In this document: one piece after another, positions 1-7,239 of the stretch
Numbering within the stretch: the stretch's first letter is position 1
How the letters are laid out: each line of letters begins with the position of its first letter
Source: B33-G16 sp964611035
GTDB lineage: Bacteria > Desulfobacterota > DSM-4660 > Desulfatiglandales > B25-G16
Direction of reading: 5' to 3'
Assembly (NCBI GenBank): GCA_964611035.1
Contig: CAZSWT010000006.1
Location: 25,725-89,724 of the forward strand
DNA: 64,000 nt
Notes under the pieces: generated by a model
The model's input: only the letters and a program-made list of their open reading frames with translations
Databases searched by the model: none
What the model was told of the DNA's origin: nothing
Translations under genes and position numbers: made by a program

Positions 1-45
1 GATAATATATCAGTTTATATGAAAGTGCCTAAAGTGAGCTTAAGT

Positions 46-83
46 GCCCGCCCGCCTCGCAAGCGAGAGCGTTGCGGGCAGGC
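46..83. repeat. GC-rich hairpin, dispersed family copy 1
   Basis: An imperfect inverted repeat whose right arm is GCGGGCAGGC and whose left arm is its near complement, enclosing a second small hairpin (CTCGC/GCGAG). It stands out in an otherwise AT-rich region and recurs at 38560-38602 and 52045-52066. The surrounding stretch 1-378 otherwise shows only short direct repeats (GTGCCTAAAGTG-like) and no gene. Confidence 0.6.
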
Positions 84-378
84 CTAAAGTGCCTAAAGTT
101 AACTCCTTTAATACTCAACGACTTAACCATTTGACCACTCAACTACTTTCATCCTTCGTTGTAGCCGAAAGGCCATGAGTGTTCATCAAAAAACACATAT
201 ATCTAATTATTAAAAATGACAAATGACAAACTTCAAATCAAATCCAAATTACCAAATGTAAAAAATACTGATCGATGTAAAATATTTTGAACTTTGAGCT
301 TTGACATTCATTTGACATTTGAGCTTTGACATTTGAATTTTAATATATGCAAATATTTGAGTGAAATAATGTGAAATA

Positions 379-1101
379 ATGGGTATTCTTTTAAATAGAT
401 TTATAAAAGAGATGCGGAACCTTATTTTCCAACATGCCCTTGAAAATGAAATGGTTTCTGTTTTTGCACGGCCTCTAACGCCTGAGGAAGCTATAGGCAA
501 CCCAGTTCACAACGATTATCCGTTGCTAAAGGGGAAAGAGCGGATAATGCAGGCGGTCTTTCAAGGTGTTAAGGGCCATGCATACTCCGATCATACCGGA
601 AATTTTTCTGGGAGTCTCTCTCAGGTAATTAATCTCCCCATGGATTCCAATTTTCACAGGGCCCTTTTTGTAGCCACTGCCAACGCTGTGTTAAGAAAAA
701 TAGGGATAATCAAGAAGAGCTGTCACTGCAAAGACGAGGATCCAGTGACATGTGCTACGTATCTAAAAGATGTCCTTTTACCCTTCTCACCTAAAAGGAT
801 AGGGATGATAGGACATCAACCACGCTTACTTGAGGAAGTATCCCGTAATTTTGAGGCAAGGATCTGTGACAGAGATCCTGAAAATATCGGGACCGTTAAA
901 TCAGGCGTAATGGTTGAGGATCCAGAGGCATACAAAGAAATCAAAAAATGGGCAGATCTTATTCTTGCCACAGGGACAACCCTGGTTAATGATACCATAG
1001 ATAATTTTACAGGATATGTTCCTTTAATCTTTTACGGGATAACAATAAGCGGCGCAGCTAAACTTTTAAACTTAAACCATTTCTGCCCTCTGGGAAGGTG
1101 A
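379..1101 (+). CDS. DUF4213/DUF364 (putative heavy-metal chelation domain) protein
   Basis: 240 aa. The N-terminal part resembles the DUF4213 enolase-N-like domain. The C-terminal part has the Rossmann-like DUF364 pattern, with a GMIGHQP glycine turn near residue 143, an ATGTTLVNDTI segment near 195 and a YGITISGAAKLL segment near 219. Family members are small soluble proteins often found near metal or cofactor uptake genes; their reaction is not established. The start at 379 has no strong ribosome binding site, and ATG at 412 is an alternative. It converges on the FmdB gene with an 8-bp gap. The domain assignment is fairly sure, the function is not. Confidence 0.8.
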   Translation: MGILLNRFIKEMRNLIFQHALENEMVSVFARPLTPEEAIGNPVHNDYPLLKGKERIMQAVFQGVKGHAYSDHTGNFSGSLSQVINLPMDSNFHRALFVATANAVLRKIGIIKKSCHCKDEDPVTCATYLKDVLLPFSPKRIGMIGHQPRLLEEVSRNFEARICDRDPENIGTVKSGVMVEDPEAYKEIKKWADLILATGTTLVNDTIDNFTGYVPLIFYGITISGAAKLLNLNHFCPLGR

Positions 1102-1109
1102 ATGCAGGC

Positions 1110-1595
1110 CTATAACTCATAAAGGGTCTCATCTTTAAATGGGGCTTTATTCTTTTCTCTTGCTAACTTTTTTTCAGGGATAGCAAATGGGTCCTCCTCC
1201 AAGATGTCTCCCATCTCCTCCTCAATTTTCTCAGGGTCCTCCCCGGCCTCAAGCCTTTTCATTGCCTCCTTCATCCCTTTTCCCATATCTAAACCTGTCA
1301 TTTCAGAAAGTCTGCGCATTAAATGGGCTGCCTGTTTTGGATCATCTTCGTTAATATTTTCAGCTTCCTGCGCAAGCATGCCAACAGCCTTTTCCATTTT
1401 CTCCTCATCAAAGGGGAGAGATTCCTCACTCTCTCCTTGAGAACTTTCTCTTAAAACGAAAAAGCTTGATAGAAATCGTTTTAATTTCATTGTTCTGCAT
1501 TTAGGGCAGACCGGTTGTTTATTTGTGCTTATTGATTTTGAGTAAAAATTAAAGATGGTATTACATCTTTCACAGTAGAATTCATAGATAGGCAT
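1110..1595 (-). CDS. FmdB-family zinc ribbon protein
   Basis: 161 aa. It opens with MPIYEFYCERC and has two CxxC pairs (about residues 8-11 and 32-35), the FmdB zinc-ribbon signature. The remaining ~110 residues are acidic and helical, with alternating Glu/Lys/Asp and several DPxKxxEEM-like segments, longer than the ~70-110 aa of simple FmdB proteins. FmdB was named as a putative regulator of formamidase/amidase genes, but most homologues have no proven role. A small zinc-binding protein is certain; the regulatory role is inferred by family only. Confidence 0.85.
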   Translation of the reverse strand: MPIYEFYCERCNTIFNFYSKSISTNKQPVCPKCRTMKLKRFLSSFFVLRESSQGESEESLPFDEEKMEKAVGMLAQEAENINEDDPKQAAHLMRRLSEMTGLDMGKGMKEAMKRLEAGEDPEKIEEEMGDILEEDPFAIPEKKLAREKNKAPFKDETLYEL

Positions 1596-1811
1596 TGCTT
1601 CTCCCTGCTCTTTTTTGACATAATATCAACAGAATTTTGCAATGACAAGAAAAATGAGATTCGTAGTTGAATGAGAAGATTCTTGCGATTACCCATTAAA
1701 TCAGTATAATAAGGCATTTCCAAAAATATTAGAGTTTAATTCAAGAGATAAGAAGCCTCTGCCATAAAAACGGAGATCTTTGCAAAACCTGACAATTTTT
1801 GTCACCCGAAT

Positions 1812-1903
1812 AACGAGGGTGGGCTTTTCTGAAGTGACTGGTGGAAGGGCGCTGAAAAGACCAGCCCGAGAGCCTTGGACCTGAAGAAAGGCCCATCCTC
1901 GTT
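1812..1903. repeat. Nested inverted-repeat element, copy 1
   Basis: Outer arms 1812-1830 and 1885-1903 are complementary over 19 positions with two mismatches. Inside, in minus orientation, lies the core CTGGTCTTTTCAG that recurs in the elements at 21508-21589 and 26906-27075. It fills most of the 361-bp gap between the FmdB gene and purE; nothing else coding is seen there. Function unknown; could be a REP/MITE-like element or a structured leader or terminator. Confidence 0.6.
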
Positions 1904-1956
1904 AAAATAATATGATTTACGCAAAAGTCTCAAAAACCTAAACAAGGATAGCGATT

Positions 1957-2445
1957 ATGCAAGATAAACCATTAGTAGGTATAGTCATGGGGAGTGTCTC
2001 TGACAGTGATATTATGGATGAGTGTGTAAAAACCCTAAAAGAGATGGACATAAATTACGAAATAACCGTATCTTCTGCCCACAGGTCCCCAGATAAAACA
2101 AGGGATTATGCTATGAATGCCTCTCATAGGGGAATAGAGGTCCTTATTGCAGGGGCTGGCTGGGCAGCTCATCTCGCTGGGGTGCTTGCTTCCTATACCA
2201 CATTACCGGTTATTGGGGTACCCATTGACTCCTCTCCTCTTAGGGGAATAGATTCCCTCCTTTCAATAGCTCAGATGCCCCCAGGTGTTCCTGTAGCTAC
2301 TATGGCAATTGGGAAAGGCGGTGCCCGGAATGCCGCTGTATTTGCTGCACAGATATTAGCGCTCAAATATTCAGATATTGCCAAGAGATTGGATCAGTAC
2401 AAAGAAAGTCTAAGATCGCGGGCAAAGGGGTTAGAGAAAGATTGA
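1957..2445 (+). CDS. purE: N5-carboxyaminoimidazole ribonucleotide mutase
   Basis: 162 aa, the normal length for class I PurE. It moves the carboxyl group of N5-CAIR to give CAIR in de novo purine synthesis, as a cytosolic octamer. Visible motifs are GSVSDSD (residues 12-18), SSAHRSP (39-45, with the catalytic His) and GAGWAAHLAGV near 66. The stop overlaps the TTG start of the next gene as TTGA, so the two are translationally coupled. purK is not in the window. Confidence 0.96.
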   Translation: MQDKPLVGIVMGSVSDSDIMDECVKTLKEMDINYEITVSSAHRSPDKTRDYAMNASHRGIEVLIAGAGWAAHLAGVLASYTTLPVIGVPIDSSPLRGIDSLLSIAQMPPGVPVATMAIGKGGARNAAVFAAQILALKYSDIAKRLDQYKESLRSRAKGLEKD

Positions 2446-3104
2446 GCTATGTATTTAAAATTACCTCAGATGAATCCTTAAGAAAGGGCCTTATTAAAGC
2501 CGTTAAAATCATCTCAGAAGGAGGTATTGTGGCCTTTCCAACGGAATCGTTTTATGGTTTAGGTGTGGATGCCACCAATACTGATGCTGTTGAAAATCTT
2601 TTTAAGATAAAAAAGAGAGATCATAATTTGCCTATCCTTATTTTGATTTCTTCCTTGAGGAATCTCCCTCAATATGTTGCATATACTCCATCAAACGCAA
2701 AAAGGCTGGGGGAAAAATTCTGGCCAGGTGGCCTTACTATGGTCTTTCAATCTTCTCCTATCTTGGCATCAGCGCTGATATCGAGTACAGGAAAGGTGGG
2801 GATCAGGATATCCAGCCATCCTTTAGCAAATACCCTCTCAAAGACCTTAAATGTTCCAATTACAGCAACGAGTGCCAATATCTCCGGAATGCCCCCTTGT
2901 ATAAACGCTGATCAAGTTGTAGAATGCTTTAACGATGCTGTGGACCTCATATTAGATGGAGGCGAAACACAAGGAAAATACCCATCTACTATTCTGGATG
3001 TGACAACTGATCCTCCTTTAATAATTCGGGAAGGTATTATAAAGGCGGAAGAAATTATTAAAAGTGGTATTTATAAAAAGATAATAAATAAGAAAAGTCA
3101 GTAG
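2442..3104 (+). CDS. tsaC: L-threonylcarbamoyladenylate synthase (TsaC/Sua5/YrdC family)
   Basis: 220 aa. It makes threonylcarbamoyl-AMP from Thr, bicarbonate and ATP for t6A37 modification of ANN-decoding tRNAs. The YrdC fold is clear: GGIVAFPTESFYGLG near residues 29-43, then KKR, a WPGGLT segment near 93, and TATSANISG near 143. It is a short TsaC-type protein without the extra Sua5 C-terminal domain. The start is TTG at 2442, overlapping the purE stop, with an AGAAAG ribosome-binding sequence just upstream; no later ATG would keep the N-terminus intact. Confidence 0.93.
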   Translation: MSYVFKITSDESLRKGLIKAVKIISEGGIVAFPTESFYGLGVDATNTDAVENLFKIKKRDHNLPILILISSLRNLPQYVAYTPSNAKRLGEKFWPGGLTMVFQSSPILASALISSTGKVGIRISSHPLANTLSKTLNVPITATSANISGMPPCINADQVVECFNDAVDLILDGGETQGKYPSTILDVTTDPPLIIREGIIKAEEIIKSGIYKKIINKKSQ

Positions 3105-3283
3105 TCAGTTGTCAGTAGTCCATTGTATTTTTATTTCTTCACAGTTAATATTAAACACAATTATTAGCATTTTTGTTGCTGTTTAGTTGAATTACTTTTC
3201 TGAATTCTTTCAAGGGACAACTCTCAACAGGCAATTCTACAATCTTGGATACGTGAAAAAGTAATTGCTCAATAATTTAAGGA

Positions 3284-3522
3284 AGGACATGGGTGTCTTT
3301 TTTTGTTATGCCCTTCTAACATGGCGCCTTGCTATGTCGTTTCAAAATTGGGTAATAGCCTCTCGGCCCTGAGCCTGTCGAGAGCCCCTCGGCCTTGAGC
3401 TCGAGGCCGAAGGGCAACTTGACCTTATAGTTATATGATCTGTCTATATTACCCAATTTTGATACGACAACTAATCTTAAGTTATATTTAAGGGCATAAG
3501 CAAAAAAAGACATCCATGTCCT
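3284..3522. repeat. 239-bp long inverted-repeat (MITE-like) element
   Basis: Terminal arms 3284-3315 and 3490-3522 are complementary over about 30 positions. A second nested pair (around 3337-3358 and 3453-3475, containing CAAAATTGGGTAATA) and a GC-rich inner hairpin (about 3360-3415) lie inside. The element occupies the 445-bp gap before rapZ and ends 28 bp before its start codon. The gap also has a short GTCAGT-type direct repeat at about 3097-3118. No transposase is present and no clear target duplication is seen. Confidence 0.65.
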
Positions 3523-3549
3523 AACAAAGCAATAAATTTCCACAGGATT

Positions 3550-4431
3550 TTGAGCATATACGTGAAAAATATAAAAATTACAATTATTACCGGCCTCTCA
3601 GGGTCAGGAAAAAGCACAGCGATAAATGCCCTTGAAGATGCTGGTTTCTTCTGTATAGATAATCTTCCGGTTATCCTGCTACCCAAATTTTTAGAGTTAA
3701 AGGCCGAGACTTATTCAGAAATAACTAAGCTTGCCTTAGTTATGGATCTTAGGGAGAAAGAGTTTCTTCGGAGATATCCAGAAATTTTTAAAAAGTTTAG
3801 GGATGAAGGATATCTCTTTGAAATACTTTTTCTTGAGGCCTCTACAGAGGTACTGCTAAGGAGATACAGCCAGACTCGAAGAAAACACCCTCTGAGTGAA
3901 GAAAAGAATCTTCTTGAAGGAATTCAGACCGAAAGAGAGGCACTGAAAGAACTGAGAGAAATTGCAGATCTGATTATTGATACATCAAATTACAATGTTC
4001 ATGAATTAAAGGAGATCATCTTAAATCATGCCCTAAAGACAACACCTACAAAAAGGATGAAAATTTATCTTCTATCTTTCGGGTACAAATATGGTATACC
4101 CCATGATGCAGATCTTGTTATTGATGTTAGATTCCTGCCTAATCCTTACTTTGTTCAAGAATTAAAAAACCTTGACGGAACCTATCCACAGGTTAAAAAA
4201 TATATGAATAGATGGAAAGAGACCCATGGTTTTCTAAAGAAATACTTAGCCCTTCTTAACTATCTCATCCCTCTTTATGAAAAAGAAGGGAAATCATCTT
4301 TAACCATTGCTGTAGGATGCACTGCAGGTACTCATAGATCAGTAAGCATTGCAGATACTATCTTTGAAGAACTTAAGAAAATAACAAATTCCATCACGCT
4401 AACACATAGAGATATTGAATTAGACAAATAA
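3550..4431 (+). CDS. rapZ: RapZ/YvcJ-family RNase adapter, P-loop nucleotide-binding protein
   Basis: 293 aa, typical length. A Walker A motif GLSGSGKS (15-22) opens the N-terminal P-loop domain. The C-terminal domain ends with the family hallmark GCTAGTHRSVSIAD (about 266-279). In enterobacteria RapZ binds glucosamine-6-phosphate and steers the GlmZ sRNA to RNase E, controlling glmS; in other phyla the role is less clear. The start is TTG at 3550, with GTG at 3562 as alternative. It overlaps the next gene by one base (TAATG), so the beta-helix protein is co-translated. No PTS genes are adjacent, unlike in many relatives. Confidence 0.9.
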   Translation: MSIYVKNIKITIITGLSGSGKSTAINALEDAGFFCIDNLPVILLPKFLELKAETYSEITKLALVMDLREKEFLRRYPEIFKKFRDEGYLFEILFLEASTEVLLRRYSQTRRKHPLSEEKNLLEGIQTEREALKELREIADLIIDTSNYNVHELKEIILNHALKTTPTKRMKIYLLSFGYKYGIPHDADLVIDVRFLPNPYFVQELKNLDGTYPQVKKYMNRWKETHGFLKKYLALLNYLIPLYEKEGKSSLTIAVGCTAGTHRSVSIADTIFEELKKITNSITLTHRDIELDK

Positions 4432-5690
4432 TGAAAGATACCCTTAATCAATCAAAGATACAACAGCTTATAAGAAAAGGGGTGAGGATTGACCGCCCGG
4501 AAACTATTACTATTGGAGAAGAGGTATCTTGTGATCAAATATCAGATAACAGGGTTGTAATCCACTCCGGGTGTAAGGTTTATGGCTCTCATACAGTAAT
4601 AATGTCCGGATGCGAAATTGGCTACGAGGGCCCTGTGACGATCGAAAACTGCCAGTTAGGTCCTGATGTAAAATTACAAGGAGGATTTTTTTCACACTCA
4701 ACATTTTTAGGAAAGGCTACGTCAGGATCAGGTGCCCATATTAGGGGCGGATGCCTATTAGAAGAAGAAGCCAATGTTGCCCACACTGTGGGCCTTAAAC
4801 AAACCATCTTGTTTCCTTTTGTTACCCTTGGGAGCCTAATAAATTTCTGTGACTGCCTAATGGCTGGAGGCACAGATAGAAAAAATCATAGCGAGGTTGG
4901 AAGTTCATATATTCATTTTAATTACTCCCCGAATCAGGATAAGGCTACTCCTTCTCTTATTGGTGATGTCCCTAAGGGAGTCATGTTAAATCAGAGCCCA
5001 ATCTTTTTGGGTGGGCAAGGAGGATTAGTTGGGCCAGTGAGGATAGGATACGGAACTGTCATTGCTGCTGGAACCATCTATCGGAAAGATTTCATCAAAG
5101 GAGATAGATTGCTTTTTGCCGGCTCTAATATCAAGAAACAACAGCCTCTTTATTTTGGGCTTTATCCAGGGATCAAAAGGATCATAACCAATAACATTAA
5201 TTACATAGCAAATATCATTGCACTTAGGAGATGGTATATCGATGTTCGTTCTCTATTTTTACTTGGTAATCCGATAAAGAAAGCTCTTTATAACGGCGCC
5301 TTGGAAAAGATAGAAACGGTAATTAGCGAGAGAATAAAAAGATTAAAAGAGGTTGTTGACAAAATGCCCCGATCAATTGAATTATATAAAAAAATGATGA
5401 AAGAACATGTCTTGCAGACACAACAAGATCTCAGGAGAGAAATCTTCGAACAATGGTCACATATAGAAGAGTTTTTAACGGATAGTTATAAAAAGGAAGG
5501 AAATTTGGAAAAAAGGGATGCATTTTTAGATCTTATTCAACAAAAGATAGATGAAAAGGGGAAACATTATATTGAGGTAATTAAGGGATTAGGCAATGCC
5601 GGGGCTGCCATAGGTACAGAATGGCTTCAAGGGTTAGTTGATGAGATCAATGATCAAATACCAAATATTATTCCCTCTTTGAGACCTTAA
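4431..5690 (+). CDS. Left-handed beta-helix (LbH) protein, GlmU-C-like, with helical C-terminus
   Basis: 419 aa. Residues about 20-240 have hexapeptide-type repeats and glycine turns (e.g. GPVTIENCQLGPDVKL and GPVRIGYGTVIAAGTI), as in the acyltransferase half of GlmU. There is no N-terminal pyrophosphorylase domain, so any annotation as UDP-GlcNAc pyrophosphorylase is not supported by an NTP-transferase signature. The last ~150 residues are charged and helical. Directly coupled to rapZ (one-base overlap), which senses amino-sugar supply, so a role in hexosamine or UDP-GlcNAc metabolism is a reasonable inference. Substrate unknown. Confidence 0.75.
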   Translation: MKDTLNQSKIQQLIRKGVRIDRPETITIGEEVSCDQISDNRVVIHSGCKVYGSHTVIMSGCEIGYEGPVTIENCQLGPDVKLQGGFFSHSTFLGKATSGSGAHIRGGCLLEEEANVAHTVGLKQTILFPFVTLGSLINFCDCLMAGGTDRKNHSEVGSSYIHFNYSPNQDKATPSLIGDVPKGVMLNQSPIFLGGQGGLVGPVRIGYGTVIAAGTIYRKDFIKGDRLLFAGSNIKKQQPLYFGLYPGIKRIITNNINYIANIIALRRWYIDVRSLFLLGNPIKKALYNGALEKIETVISERIKRLKEVVDKMPRSIELYKKMMKEHVLQTQQDLRREIFEQWSHIEEFLTDSYKKEGNLEKRDAFLDLIQQKIDEKGKHYIEVIKGLGNAGAAIGTEWLQGLVDEINDQIPNIIPSLRP

Positions 5691-5703
5691 AAGATCAAGT
5701 TGC

Positions 5704-7230
5704 TCACTGAAGACTTATCTCATACTGCTCAAGATGAAAATCATTTTTTGGAATTATTGCAATACGCCGATTAATTCTTTTTTCCAATTCCATAACGGAG
5801 TATCTCTCTTCCTCCTTTAAAACTTTCTCTATCTCAGAATTTACCAGAACATAGACCTTGCCCTCCTCCCCTAATACCCACTCTCTTTCCAGATCCCTGA
5901 AGATATCATAACAGATTGTAGTAGGCGATTTAAGCCGACCTCTCCCCTCACAGTATAAACAAGGTTCGGTTAAAAAGAGGTTTATATCTTCTTTTGTCCT
6001 TTTCCTCGTCATCTCAATCAGCCCTAACTCCGACACCTCGATGACAGTGGTCCTGGCCCTGTCTTTTTCCAGGGCCTCTTTGAGTGTCATAAAGACCCTT
6101 TCCCGGTTTGCTTCCCTATCCATATCTATGAAATCAATGACAATCAGGCCCCCAATGTTTCTTAATCTCAGTTGATAGGCAATCTCCTTAACTGCCTCCA
6201 GATTTGTTTTTACAATGGTTTCTTCCAGGTTTCTTTTCCCTACATAACTGCCTGTATTAACATCGATAGAGGTAAGAGCCTCTGTTGACTCAATGACAAT
6301 ATATCCACCAGATTTCAACCATACCTTTTTATCTAAGGCCCTGTTTATTTCCATGCCAATGCCATATGCATCAAATATAGGTTCTCTCCCTTCGTAGAGT
6401 TCAATAGAGTATCTAAGGTTTGGGGCAAAGGTCTCTATGAATTCCAATATTGATTGATACTCCTCCTTTGAATCGATCACCAATCTATCAATCTCTCTGG
6501 TAAAAAGATCCCGTACAGCCCTTAAAGTAATTGTTAATTCCTTATGAAGAAGACTGGGCGCAGAAGACGTTTCTCTCTTTCTCTGAATATTCGCCCATAA
6601 TTTAGTTAAAAACTCCATCTCGATTTTTAACTTTTCTTTAGGTGCCTGCTCGCTTACGGTTCTCACAATAAAACCTGTACCAGGTGGCCTTAATTTTTGC
6701 ATAAGCTTTTTTAATCTCATTCTTTCTTTTTCATCTTCTATCCTGCGCGAAATACCAATGTGGTCAACGGTAGGCATATACACAAGGTGACGCCCAGGAA
6801 GGCTAATGTGAGAAGTTGCTCGAGCACCTTTTGTGCCCAAAGGCTCCTTAGAAACTTGAACTAAAATATTCTGTCCTTCTTGCAGGAGACCTTCTATATT
6901 AATATCACTTTCCTTTATAAAGCGCGTCCTCGAATTGATATCGGTCTCTAAATTATTCCCCTCATCTTCTTCTTGCAGCATAATCTGCTCCCAATGGTGA
7001 AGGTCGTTATAGACATCAGTGACATATAAGAAAGCTGGCTTATCAATACCGATATTTATAAAGGCCGCCTGCATTCCAGGTAAAACCCGTAACACCTTCC
7101 CAAGGTAAATATTCCCAACGAGCTCCTGTTCAGACCCTCTTTCTACATGGAGTTCAACCACCACTCCATTTTCCACCAAGGCAACCCTCGTTTCATATGG
7201 CCTTGCATTGATTACCAATTCATTGGTCAT
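5704..7230 (-). CDS. rng: Ribonuclease E/G family endoribonuclease
   Basis: 508 aa, RNase G size. It cleaves single-stranded, 5'-monophosphorylated RNA in rRNA maturation and mRNA decay. The N-terminal S1-type segment (about 35-130) is followed by the RNase H-like fold with catalytic aspartates at D323 (in SIDVNTG) and D366/D369 (in IDFIDM). The zinc-link cysteines are C424 and C427 (CLYC). There is no long C-terminal degradosome scaffold. It starts 9 bp after the radical SAM gene, with which it probably forms an operon; this pairing is common in Deltaproteobacteria. Confidence 0.93.
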   Translation of the reverse strand: MTNELVINARPYETRVALVENGVVVELHVERGSEQELVGNIYLGKVLRVLPGMQAAFINIGIDKPAFLYVTDVYNDLHHWEQIMLQEEDEGNNLETDINSRTRFIKESDINIEGLLQEGQNILVQVSKEPLGTKGARATSHISLPGRHLVYMPTVDHIGISRRIEDEKERMRLKKLMQKLRPPGTGFIVRTVSEQAPKEKLKIEMEFLTKLWANIQRKRETSSAPSLLHKELTITLRAVRDLFTREIDRLVIDSKEEYQSILEFIETFAPNLRYSIELYEGREPIFDAYGIGMEINRALDKKVWLKSGGYIVIESTEALTSIDVNTGSYVGKRNLEETIVKTNLEAVKEIAYQLRLRNIGGLIVIDFIDMDREANRERVFMTLKEALEKDRARTTVIEVSELGLIEMTRKRTKEDINLFLTEPCLYCEGRGRLKSPTTICYDIFRDLEREWVLGEEGKVYVLVNSEIEKVLKEEERYSVMELEKRINRRIAIIPKNDFHLEQYEISLQ

Positions 7231-7239
7231 TATCAGACC

